From the NCBI GenBank assembly GCA_021802425.1, contig JAJZXJ010000026.1:1-13204 (forward strand): a stretch of DNA of 13,204 nt, read 5' to 3'. The notes under the pieces are model-generated. The model had not been told where the DNA came from, did not search any database, and saw only the letters and a program-made list of their open reading frames with translations. Position 1 is the first letter of the stretch; every line of letters begins with the position of its first letter. Positions 6,316-13,172 of the stretch are shown here, piece by piece. The translations under genes and the position numbers were made by a program. Source of the DNA: Acidulodesulfobacterium sp021802425. Lineage in GTDB: Bacteria; SZUA-79; Acidulodesulfobacterales; Acidulodesulfobacteraceae.

Positions 6316-6341
6316 ATAAATAAAGCCGCAAGTTTATTTAT
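6316..6341. repeat. A/T inverted repeat just after the dsrC-family stop codon
   Basis: ATAAATAAA and TTTATTTAT form perfect 9-bp arms around an 8-nt GC-rich loop, beginning only a few bases after the dsrC-family stop. Weak pairing; it may add to the stronger hairpin at 6247-6275. Confidence 0.4.
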
Positions 6342-6348
6342 TCGCCTG

Positions 6349-6690
6349 TTAAACACAACCCGTGGGCTTTGGAAGTCCTGATATTTTGGCAAGCTGTTTA
6401 GCCGGACCCTCGGGAAACAGTTCATAAATAAACTTGTTTGCTTCCTTTTTATCGGGCAAATTTTCAAGATTCATAACCTCTTTTGTAAGAGACTTAATAG
6501 CCGGAGCTACTTGAAACTTCTGGAAATAATCCCTGATCCATTCGATAAGTTTCCAGTGTTTTTCCGTAAGCGTTACATCTTCCTGTTTAGCCAGAACTTC
6601 GGCAAGGCCTTTATCCCAATCGCCTAAATTTTGAAGGTAGCCTTCATCATCAGTTTCAATCTTCTTTCCGTTATAATCAAATTCAGCCAT
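6349..6690 (-). CDS. dsrC: DsrC/TusE-family sulfur carrier with only the C-terminal cysteine
   Basis: This 113-aa protein belongs to the DsrC/TusE/RspA family (start MAEFDYNGKKIETDDEGYL; FQVAPAIKSLTKEV at 59-72; tail GPAKQLAKISGLPKPTGCV). Family members carry sulfur on a flexible C-terminal arm. In DsrC proper the arm has two cysteines 11 residues apart, CysB and CysA, which form a trisulfide with DsrAB. Here CysA is present as C112, but the CysB position is Ala101 (KQLAKI instead of KQxCxI), and C112 is the only cysteine in the protein. By the usual classification that pattern is TusE-like, although the PTGCV ending and the place in the dsr operon are DsrC-like. AGGAGGT precedes the ATG. It lies between dsrL (56 nt) and dsrM. 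A second, two-cysteine DsrC may exist elsewhere. Confidence 0.9.
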   Translation of the reverse strand: MAEFDYNGKKIETDDEGYLQNLGDWDKGLAEVLAKQEDVTLTEKHWKLIEWIRDYFQKFQVAPAIKSLTKEVMNLENLPDKKEANKFIYELFPEGPAKQLAKISGLPKPTGCV

Positions 6691-6746
6691 AAGTAAAACC
6701 TCCTGTAAATTTTATTTTAGTTATTAATTAATTTTTTATTTAAAAT

Positions 6747-8459
6747 TTAAATCATGTCTATATAGCCGCAAGGACAGCTCTCTGCACATTTCTTACAACC
6801 GTTGCAGGTTTCTAAGTGAAATTCGAAATGCTGCCCTTTCGGCAATTTTTTAACGGCGCTCTGCGAGCAATATTCGAAACAGCTTCCGCAGTCGAAACAC
6901 ATACCGCAACTCATACATCTCTTTGCCTCTATAATTAATTCATTCATGCCGAGATTGTTTAAAATCCCGTCGAAATCTTTAACTCTGGCCAAAGGGTCCC
7001 TCGAACTTCTTTTCTGTCTTTCGGAAGTCTGAAAATATGCAATATACATATTTTTGCCTTCCCCGTTTACCGCGTCGCCGTATTTAATGACGGCTCTTTC
7101 GTCTTTCTTTACAGGTTCTCCGCTCAGTTTCCGATGTATGGAATATGCCGCATATCTGCCCATTCCTATAGCATCGGTAACCAATCCGAATTTTAATATA
7201 TCTCCGCCTGCAAAGACTTTATCTTCGTTTGCTACAAGATAGTTATCGTCAACCTTTAAAAACTCGTTGTTCGAATTTTTGGTTAAATTTTCCAGCCCTT
7301 TATAATCCGGCTTCTGTCCAAAAGAGTATATCAATGTATCGAGTTTAAGGTTAAGTTCCTGTCCGCCTTCTATTATGATAGGATGAACTCTGCCGGACGC
7401 ATCTTTTTCGGAAAGCTTCATTTTTTTCAATCGCACTGCCGTTGCTTTTCCGTTTTCCGTAATAATTTCGTCTAAAGCAAACAGGAATTCGAATTTAATC
7501 CCTTCGGCATAACCTTCCTTTACCTCGACGGAACCTTTTTCTTCTATTTCGGAAACATCGTTTAAGGTTCCTTTGTTATAGATAAAGGTTACATTGGCGC
7601 CCAGCCTTCTTGATACCATTCCCGCATCCATAGCGCTGTCGCTTCCGATAACAATTACTTCTTTCCCTGCGTCTTTAATTTCGCCCGAAGCCGCTTTCTG
7701 AAGAAATTCTACTCCGGCATAAACATTAGGGGCATCTGCTCCGTTCATCTTCATTTTTATAGGTTCATGCGTACCTATTGCGACAAATACCGCATCAAAT
7801 TCGGATTTAAGTTTATCCATCGCAATATCGGTTCCGATATTCACCCCTGTTTTTATTTCAACGCCGAGATTTTTAATTCTTCCGACCTCTGCGTCTATAA
7901 TGTCTAACGGAAGCCTGAAACGGGGTATGCCGTATCTTAAGTATCCTCCGGCTTCAGGGAATTTTTCGAATATCACGACATTGTATCCCCTGATAGCTAA
8001 GTGATAGGCGGCCGAAAGCCCCGCGGGTCCGCCTCCGATAATTGCAATCTTTTCCTTTCTCGGAATATCCGTTATTTTTTTAAATTGAAGATTATTTTTT
8101 ATACCGTAATCTCCCACAAACATTTCGATTGCGTTTATCGCTACCGGCTTGTCCTTATGCTTGCGGTTACATTCATCTTCGCAGGGATGGGGACAAACCC
8201 TTCCCGTCGTGGACGGTAAAGGATTTGACTCGGTAAGCATATAAAACGCTTCCTTAAGAGACTCATCGACCGGTCTTTCGTAGGACTCGCTTTGGGCGAT
8301 GAACTGGATATAATCCCTTACTTTCGTGCCGTTAGGACAGGTGTCCATGCAGGGCGGCTTCTTTTCGACATATTTAGGCCTGTATGGCGATTGCGACATC
8401 CCCGATGCGCCCGCCTGTGAAACCTTTAACGGTTTTTTAACTTTTTTTAATTCAAGCAT
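6747..8459 (-). CDS. dsrL: DsrL, iron-sulfur flavoprotein NAD(P)H oxidoreductase partner of DsrAB
   Basis: This 570-aa GltD-like oxidoreductase links NAD(P)H to DsrAB. N-terminal Fe-S cysteines are C37, C41, C89, C93 and C97. An FAD-binding GGGPAG (142-147) precedes a second Rossmann motif, VIVIGSDSAMDAG (268-280), and the FAD-closing block VFAGGD...TDAIGMG (415-434). The C-terminal ferredoxin domain holds C515, C518, C521, C524, C527, C531 and C552, C555, C558, C562, C564, a cysteine-dense pattern typical of DsrL. The A. vinosum protein is about 655 aa with a C-terminal thioredoxin-like domain; this one ends right after the ferredoxin domain, so it is a shorter DsrL variant. The nucleotide motif has Ser-Asp-Ser where GltD has GGN, and YNK where NADPH-specific GltD has YRR. 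GAGGATAAACA precedes the ATG. Located between dsrD and the dsrC-family gene. Confidence 0.92.
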   Translation of the reverse strand: MLELKKVKKPLKVSQAGASGMSQSPYRPKYVEKKPPCMDTCPNGTKVRDYIQFIAQSESYERPVDESLKEAFYMLTESNPLPSTTGRVCPHPCEDECNRKHKDKPVAINAIEMFVGDYGIKNNLQFKKITDIPRKEKIAIIGGGPAGLSAAYHLAIRGYNVVIFEKFPEAGGYLRYGIPRFRLPLDIIDAEVGRIKNLGVEIKTGVNIGTDIAMDKLKSEFDAVFVAIGTHEPIKMKMNGADAPNVYAGVEFLQKAASGEIKDAGKEVIVIGSDSAMDAGMVSRRLGANVTFIYNKGTLNDVSEIEEKGSVEVKEGYAEGIKFEFLFALDEIITENGKATAVRLKKMKLSEKDASGRVHPIIIEGGQELNLKLDTLIYSFGQKPDYKGLENLTKNSNNEFLKVDDNYLVANEDKVFAGGDILKFGLVTDAIGMGRYAAYSIHRKLSGEPVKKDERAVIKYGDAVNGEGKNMYIAYFQTSERQKRSSRDPLARVKDFDGILNNLGMNELIIEAKRCMSCGMCFDCGSCFEYCSQSAVKKLPKGQHFEFHLETCNGCKKCAESCPCGYIDMI

Positions 8460-8523
8460 TGTTTATCCTCGTTAATCCTAGAATATATTTAAGATTTAAA
8501 ATTTTAATAAAATATTATTAAGT

Positions 8524-8754
8524 TTATTCGGGAAGGGTCAGGAAGCTTCCGCCGGCATATCCGTAAACCAATTTACCGTCGTCCATTATTTCTTTCAAGG
8601 CTCCCTTAATATCTTCCTTAGATACGCCTTCGGCGGCAAATTCTTTTTCCATCTCTTTTACTATATCGACAGGCTTGAATCTTTTTTTGCCCACGTACTC
8701 TTTAACAAGTCCGATAATTTTCTCTTCTATTTTATGTTTTGTTTCATCGGTCAT
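8524..8754 (-). CDS. dsrD: DsrD, winged-helix activator of sulfite reductase
   Basis: This 76-aa protein has the DsrD winged-helix sequence: an N-terminal helix EEKIIGLVKEYV (10-21), KKRFKPVDIVKEM (23-35), VSKEDIKGALKEIMDDGKL (44-62) and the wing VYGYAGGSFLTLPE (63-76). Known DsrD stimulates DsrAB sulfite reduction and is found mostly in organisms using the reductive pathway. No cysteine and no cofactor motif, as expected. GAGGATAATATC precedes the ATG. It lies 24 nt after dsrB in the order dsrABD that is standard in sulfate reducers. Its presence next to dsrL is the unusual part. Confidence 0.95.
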   Translation of the reverse strand: MTDETKHKIEEKIIGLVKEYVGKKRFKPVDIVKEMEKEFAAEGVSKEDIKGALKEIMDDGKLVYGYAGGSFLTLPE

Positions 8755-8778
8755 GATATTATCCTCTTTAAATTTATA

Positions 8779-9864
8779 TTAAAATCTTGCATGGGACGAA
8801 TAATTCATACTCGTTTCGGCAAGTCTGAAATCATCGACATGGTATTTTGTAAATTCAAATCCCGTTATTTTAAAGAACCTCGACCAGCCGATTCTTTCTA
8901 TCCATTCTATAACTCTTTCGCCCGGCTCGGCTCCTTTTTTGTATGCTTCCAGTATCGTCTTTACCGCCTGAACTGCCTTATCCCATCTTGGCGGCTCATT
9001 AGGTATAAAAGGAACGACTAATTTGGAAAAAGTGGGTTTTGTTCTTGCATTGGAAACCTTTCCGCCTACCCATATCGAAAGTCCGTCATTCTCGGCATCG
9101 GCTATCGGCATTGCAGGACATACGGTATAACAGCTTCCGCAAAACACGCACGTTTCCTCGTTGACTCTGACCGACTTCTTGTCGCCGACCATTTCGGGTC
9201 TTATAGAATTTGTCGGACATGCGGCAATCGTGCTGGGAACTTCGCAAAGATTAACAAGCCTTTCGTGATTAATTTTCGGGGGTTTTCTATGGGTTCCCAA
9301 TATAGCTATATCGGACGAAGCAACCGAACCGCACATATTTAAACAGCATGCAAATGCTATTCTGACTTTTGAGGGAAGCTTATCTTCGACAAAATATTCA
9401 TATAGTTCGTCCATTACCGACTTTACCACGCCTGATGCATCGCTTGCAGATGTATGGCAGTGGACCCAGCCCTGGGTATGAACTATATTTGCAACAACAT
9501 TGCCGATACCGCCGACATTATAGCCTAATTTTTCAAGATCTTTTTTTAACGGTTCGATATTTTTTTCATTTTCTAATAAAAATTCGACATTATTTCTTGT
9601 GGTAAATCTTAGATATCCTCCGCAATATTTATCCGCCATATCGCTTATATCGCGGACAAAACTGCTGCTGACCAATCTTGGCGAACCCATTCTTACGGTA
9701 TATAGCTTATCTCCATTTTCTGCGACATGCACCATAGTACCCGGATCCAATATCTCGTGATATGCCCATTTGCCGTAATTTTTTTTAATCATGGGGGACA
9801 GATAATCATGATAATCATGAGGGCCCACATCGGTTATTCTTTTTTTCTTGACCTCTTCCGGCAT
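8779..9864 (-). CDS. dsrB: Dissimilatory sulfite reductase beta subunit
   Basis: This 361-aa subunit of the alpha2beta2 siroheme enzyme converts sulfite towards sulfide, or the reverse. With ATG 9864 as residue 1 the siroheme-[4Fe-4S] cysteines are C136 (WVHCHTSASDASG), C173, C174 and C178 (ACCLNMCGS), with the C-x36-CC-x3-C spacing of characterised DsrB. A ferredoxin domain has C239, C242, C245, C249 (CVFCGSCYTVC) plus C216 (AACPTNSIRP). SDIAILGTHRKPP (184-196) is diagnostic. The segment after CGS reads VASSD where many DsrB have AVHCSD; that cysteine is not a known cluster ligand. The start is set by GGAGG 5 nt before ATG 9864; an in-frame TTG at 9891 lies upstream of the Shine-Dalgarno site. 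It follows dsrA by 69 nt. Confidence 0.97.
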   Translation of the reverse strand: MPEEVKKKRITDVGPHDYHDYLSPMIKKNYGKWAYHEILDPGTMVHVAENGDKLYTVRMGSPRLVSSSFVRDISDMADKYCGGYLRFTTRNNVEFLLENEKNIEPLKKDLEKLGYNVGGIGNVVANIVHTQGWVHCHTSASDASGVVKSVMDELYEYFVEDKLPSKVRIAFACCLNMCGSVASSDIAILGTHRKPPKINHERLVNLCEVPSTIAACPTNSIRPEMVGDKKSVRVNEETCVFCGSCYTVCPAMPIADAENDGLSIWVGGKVSNARTKPTFSKLVVPFIPNEPPRWDKAVQAVKTILEAYKKGAEPGERVIEWIERIGWSRFFKITGFEFTKYHVDDFRLAETSMNYSSHARF

Positions 9865-9869
9865 AAAAA

Positions 9870-9874
9870 CCTCC
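9870..9874 (-). promoter_or_regulatory. Ribosome binding site fixing the dsrB start
   Basis: GGAGG on the minus strand lies 5 nt before ATG 9864. This favours the 361-aa DsrB over a 370-aa version beginning at an upstream TTG. Confidence 0.75.
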
Positions 9875-9933
9875 AAATTTATATATGGCAACTTTAATTA
9901 ATAAAATTAAATTAAAAAAATAAATATAAATAA

Positions 9934-11130
9934 TTATTCTGCGCCTGCTTCTTCGTCTTCAAACTTTATAAAAGGATTGCTTCTGGGTTCCCTGACCATA
10001 TCGATTGTCGGTTCGAGTCCTATTCCTTCGAGGAAGGTGACAAGCCCGACCCTTGCAATAAGTTCGCCTATTCTTTCCCTGCTGACGCCGTATTCATCCC
10101 AGAATTCCCACATATTGCTTATTAATCCTTTAAGCCATTCATAGTCGTTTTTGCTGTCTTCATGAACATCGTAGAAAGGGATGAGCATCATGCCCATTCT
10201 CGGACCGGTAACCAGCGGAGCTTTCGCTCCTATTAAAATCGATAAGCCTTTCTGATCTCCTGATTTAAGAGCCTTAGGCATCTCGTTTATACAATGCATA
10301 CATTTGACGCAGTTAGAATCGTCTATAACAAGATTTTCTCCTTCAAACCACATACATTTTGTCGGACATTTATCTAAGACGTATTTCTGGACGTTAAATT
10401 TTTTAACGTAATTTTTTACTTCACCCTGATTTATTTTTATATTATCCTGCCATGTTCCGATAAATGCCAAATCCGATCTTGATGCCGCCGCGACGCAATC
10501 GTTTGCGCATCCCGAAAATTTCAATTTAAATTTATAATTGAACGACGGCCTGTGCAATTCATCCTGATAAGCTTGCGTTATATCGTAGCAAATCTGAAGA
10601 GTATCGTAGTTTGCAAATTCGCATCTTGCAGGCCCCACGCAACATGACGGAGTACGAAGATCCGAGCCGCTGCCGCCAAGGTCAAATCCTAATTCTGCGC
10701 TTTTTTGAAAGAGCTCTTCTGCATCGGCTTGCGCAAGACCCAATATCTGAATATCGCCGGTTGACCCGTGAAAATTAAAAAGCCCGCCGGCATGCCGGTC
10801 TGCTATATCAGCCAATTTTCTCAAAACATCGGAATTATAAAAAAAACCTGAAGTCTGGTTTAGCCTGATTGAGTGGCATTCCTTAACGCCCGGATATTTT
10901 TCAGGAAACTCCGAGAATCTTCCTACCATTCCGGCGCCGTATCCCCTGACGCCCGCCATGCCTCCGTGTTTCCAGTGGGTAATTTTATCCCTGTAAGATT
11001 CTTCGACCTGCCCTAAAAGATCTTCCGTTCTTTCGCTCTTTTCGGCCGCCCTTTCCATTTCTCTAACAAAACTGATCCACTTCCCCTTTTTAAGTTCGTC
11101 AAGAAGCGGAGTTTCATGTTTTTTACCCAT
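9934..11130 (-). CDS. dsrA: Dissimilatory sulfite reductase alpha subunit
   Basis: This 398-aa alpha subunit pairs with DsrB. Siroheme-[4Fe-4S] ligands follow C-x5-C and C-x3-C: C164/C170 (CCVGPARC) and C208/C212 (SGCANDC). The inserted ferredoxin domain has C255 and C259 (CPTKC), with C274, C277 and C280 (CVKCMHC). THWKHGGMAGVRGYGAGMVG (51-70) and HGSTGDIQILG (121-131) are family landmarks contributing to siroheme and sulfite binding. Length is within the normal 390-440 aa range. AAAGGAGGTTTT precedes the ATG. It is the first gene of the main dsr unit, downstream of a good promoter and a long leader. Whether it is of the reductive or oxidative phylogenetic type cannot be decided by eye; the adjoining dsrD suggests reductive. 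Confidence 0.98.
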   Translation of the reverse strand: MGKKHETPLLDELKKGKWISFVREMERAAEKSERTEDLLGQVEESYRDKITHWKHGGMAGVRGYGAGMVGRFSEFPEKYPGVKECHSIRLNQTSGFFYNSDVLRKLADIADRHAGGLFNFHGSTGDIQILGLAQADAEELFQKSAELGFDLGGSGSDLRTPSCCVGPARCEFANYDTLQICYDITQAYQDELHRPSFNYKFKLKFSGCANDCVAAASRSDLAFIGTWQDNIKINQGEVKNYVKKFNVQKYVLDKCPTKCMWFEGENLVIDDSNCVKCMHCINEMPKALKSGDQKGLSILIGAKAPLVTGPRMGMMLIPFYDVHEDSKNDYEWLKGLISNMWEFWDEYGVSRERIGELIARVGLVTFLEGIGLEPTIDMVREPRSNPFIKFEDEEAGAE

Positions 11131-11165
11131 AAAACCTCCTTTAAAAAAAATTAAAAAGACATTTT

Positions 11166-11220
11166 AAAAAAATGCTAACTTAAATAATTCTTACTTAATT
11201 AATTAAGATAAGTCTTAGCA
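11166..11220 (-). terminator. Terminator-like hairpin in the dsrA leader
   Basis: On the minus strand TGCTAA (11220-11215) pairs with TTAGCA (11178-11173); after a 2-nt bulge CTTA pairs with TAAG; the stem is followed at once by seven T (11172-11166). The loop itself contains the perfect palindrome CTTAATTAATTAAG (11194-11207). The stem is A/T-rich, so termination would be weak or conditional. It lies between the dsrA promoter and the dsrA ribosome binding site. Confidence 0.45.
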
Positions 11221-11224
11221 AAGC

Positions 11225-11272
11225 GACATGCACCTGCCGCATATATAACGCTGAGGTGCGAGGCTTTTTGTC
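11225..11272 (-). other. Structured leader element upstream of dsrA (possible regulatory RNA)
   Basis: On the minus strand GCACCT (11259-11254) pairs with AGGTGC (11235-11230), with a short inner stem possible (GCGT/ATGC-type, 11251-11248 with 11242-11239). A closing GACA/TGTC pair (11272-11269 with 11228-11225) leaves AAAAGCCTC single-stranded. This GC-rich island stands out in an otherwise very AT-rich spacer. It does not match any riboswitch class I can recall. On the plus strand the same hairpin followed by GAGGCTTTTT could act as an antisense-direction terminator. Confidence 0.35.
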
Positions 11273-11303
11273 TTGTAGGTTAATGAACTAAATATATTAT
11301 TTC

Positions 11304-11333
11304 CTTATAATCTTTTTACTCCTATATTGTCAA
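11304..11333 (-). promoter_or_regulatory. Sigma70-type promoter for the dsrAB... unit
   Basis: On the minus strand a perfect TTGACA (11333-11328) is followed by TTATAA after 17 nt, or equivalently TATAAG after 18 nt (11309-11304, 5 of 6 to TATAAT). Transcription would begin near 11297, giving a leader of about 165 nt before dsrA. It lies 38 nt after the dsrN stop, so dsrAB can be transcribed independently of dsrN. Confidence 0.65.
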
Positions 11334-11371
11334 GAAAAAAATTCTTTATGTATAAAAAAATTAACATCATT

Positions 11372-12844
11372 TTATTTTATTTTTAAAAAATCTTTTTTAA
11401 CTTCTTTTTTATTTTCTTTTACAAAAGATACCCAGTTTTTAAACCATTTAGGTGCGGAAGGAGAAAATATGTGCGTATAACTTGCGATCATATTTTTATA
11501 AATAATGCCGTCGCTTGCTCCGTTTACCCCAAATCCTTTTTTCACATTAAAGACAAAATCCATGTTATCCGAAGGCGGTGTTTCTAAAAATGAATGATGG
11601 AACTCGTGCCCTTTAATAAATTTAATCTTATTAAACCATAGCCGGCTATTTTTATCATAAAATGCGGGCGTTAATTTGGTGTAGCCATGTCCCTTAGGTT
11701 TTTTCGTTAATTTTACATCGGCATCTATTGCTCCGGTCATTTCGCATACGATATCGCCGTAGGAAATACTTTTGCAAAGATACATAAGTCCGCCGCACTC
11801 GGCATAGACAGGAAGGCCTGTTTCGATCTTTTCCCTTATATCTCTTCTTAAATCAATGTTTGACTCTAAATCCCTGCAGAAAATCTCAGGGAAGCCTCCC
11901 CCTATATAAAGAGCGTCGATATCGGGCAGACGGCCATCTTTAAGCGGAGAAAATTTGATTATCTCGCAACCCAAATTCTCAAGCGCTTCAATATTTTCAT
12001 TATAATAAAAATTAAATGCGTTATCGTAAGCAAGACCTATTTTAACTGTGTTTTGGACATTCCTTGCTTTATTATTTTTCCGAAATAAAACAGGTAAATT
12101 TTTAATGCCGCCGTAAGATTTGCCCCCTATTTTTGAAATCTTTACGATGCCGTCTATATCGATATAACCTGCAATTTTAGAAGACATATTGGAAACAAAA
12201 TTTTCGATGCCTTCGGCGGAAAGCGTGGATAAAAGGCCGAGATGGCGTTGTTTTATGGAAAATTCAGGGTCATTCGGAACATTACCGACTACCTTAAAAT
12301 CGGTATAATAATTAATTGCTTTGATTAAATTTTTTTCATGCCTTTTACTGTGAACCTTGTTAAGAATTATCCCTTTTATATTTACATCCTTATCAAAGTT
12401 TTGAAACCCTAAAATAAGCGGAACAACCCCCCTGTTTAATTCCCCTACATCGATTAAAAGAATTACGGGGATACCCAGGAGCTTTGCCATCTCCGCATTA
12501 GAAGATTTTCCGTATATGTCAAAAGAGTCGTGCAGCCCATGATTCCCTTCGACAATGCTAACATCTGAATTAAGCGAATATTCTAAAAAGTGCTTTTTAA
12601 TTTTATTTTTAGACATAAAATAAAAATCAAGGTTATAGCAGTTTTTACCCGTAGCCGTGCTTAACCACATTGGATCTATAAAATCAGGGCCCTTTTTAAA
12701 GGGTTGAACTATAAGCCCTCTATCCCTAAGCAGCCGCATTATAGCTATAGAAATGGTTGTTTTGCCGGAATTCCTTTTTGCCGCAGAGATGTAAAATCCG
12801 TTGATGCGGTTATTTTTTTTGTTATTACCGGTAATATCATTCAT
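11372..12844 (-). CDS. dsrN: DsrN, cobyrinic acid a,c-diamide synthase-like amidase (probable siroheme amidation)
   Basis: This 490-aa CbiA/CobB-type, ATP- and glutamine-dependent amidotransferase has an N-terminal P-loop (AAKRNSGKTT, residues 21-30), KKGPDFIDPMW (50-60) and the NLDFYF/VEGNHGLHD blocks of the synthetase domain. A C-terminal class I-like glutaminase domain follows, with ALYIGGGFPE (311-320), nucleophile C350 in YAECGGLMYL, GHEFHHSF (412-419) and H458 in YTHIF. In A. vinosum the homologue DsrN in the dsr locus is thought to amidate siroheme for DsrAB; immediate proximity to dsrA suggests the same job here, though a true CbiA role in cobalamin synthesis cannot be excluded. Its start overlaps the preceding gene by 8 nt and has no strong Shine-Dalgarno, pointing to translational coupling. 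It is noticeably richer in Lys/Asn/Ile codons than dsrAB. Confidence 0.87.
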   Translation of the reverse strand: MNDITGNNKKNNRINGFYISAAKRNSGKTTISIAIMRLLRDRGLIVQPFKKGPDFIDPMWLSTATGKNCYNLDFYFMSKNKIKKHFLEYSLNSDVSIVEGNHGLHDSFDIYGKSSNAEMAKLLGIPVILLIDVGELNRGVVPLILGFQNFDKDVNIKGIILNKVHSKRHEKNLIKAINYYTDFKVVGNVPNDPEFSIKQRHLGLLSTLSAEGIENFVSNMSSKIAGYIDIDGIVKISKIGGKSYGGIKNLPVLFRKNNKARNVQNTVKIGLAYDNAFNFYYNENIEALENLGCEIIKFSPLKDGRLPDIDALYIGGGFPEIFCRDLESNIDLRRDIREKIETGLPVYAECGGLMYLCKSISYGDIVCEMTGAIDADVKLTKKPKGHGYTKLTPAFYDKNSRLWFNKIKFIKGHEFHHSFLETPPSDNMDFVFNVKKGFGVNGASDGIIYKNMIASYTHIFSPSAPKWFKNWVSFVKENKKEVKKDFLKIK

Positions 12845-13172
12845 CTTGCTTTCTGAGTTCTTTTATTTTTGAAATTAGATTGAGCTTGTAAGAAGAAAGT
12901 TTTTTACCTTCGGTATCTTTGTGTTCTATGGAATATATCCTTTCGGTTCCAAGAATGAATAAGGAAAATTCGTATTCCGCGGATTTTTCTTTGTCGAAAT
13001 AGTGCTGATGAAACGCAAATTCATCATCTTCTTCAATTATTTTACTTATGTAAAACACCTCGAGTTTTGCCTGTAAAGGTAGGCCATCGAAATATTTAAG
13101 CAATTCCATGATATATTCTTTGCTCAGTTTGGTAATCTTTAAGATATAATCTAAATCATATTTAAATTTCAT
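12837..13172 (-). CDS. Unknown 111-aa protein translationally coupled to dsrN
   Basis: I do not recognise this protein. It is 111 residues, mixed-charge, with no cysteine, no signal peptide and no membrane segment. It appears to have a helical N-terminal half (DYILKITKLSKEYIMELLKY), a central acidic/aromatic region (EEDDEFAFHQHYFDKE) and a beta-looking stretch (AEYEFSLFILGTERIYSIEH) followed by a lysine-rich tail. Its stop codon overlaps the dsrN start within ATGAATGA, so the two are read from one message. No clear Shine-Dalgarno precedes ATG 13172, so the true start could be an internal Met (residue 22). The coupling suggests a role tied to dsrN, but no function can be assigned from sequence. 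Confidence 0.65.
   Translation of the reverse strand: MKFKYDLDYILKITKLSKEYIMELLKYFDGLPLQAKLEVFYISKIIEEDDEFAFHQHYFDKEKSAEYEFSLFILGTERIYSIEHKDTEGKKLSSYKLNLISKIKELRKQDE

Noticed and set aside
11194..11207. Perfect palindrome CTTAATTAATTAAG as a transcription-factor operator.
   Set aside because: It is all A/T except for its ends and sits in the loop of the leader hairpin; a chance origin in AT-rich DNA is likely, so no separate operator is called.
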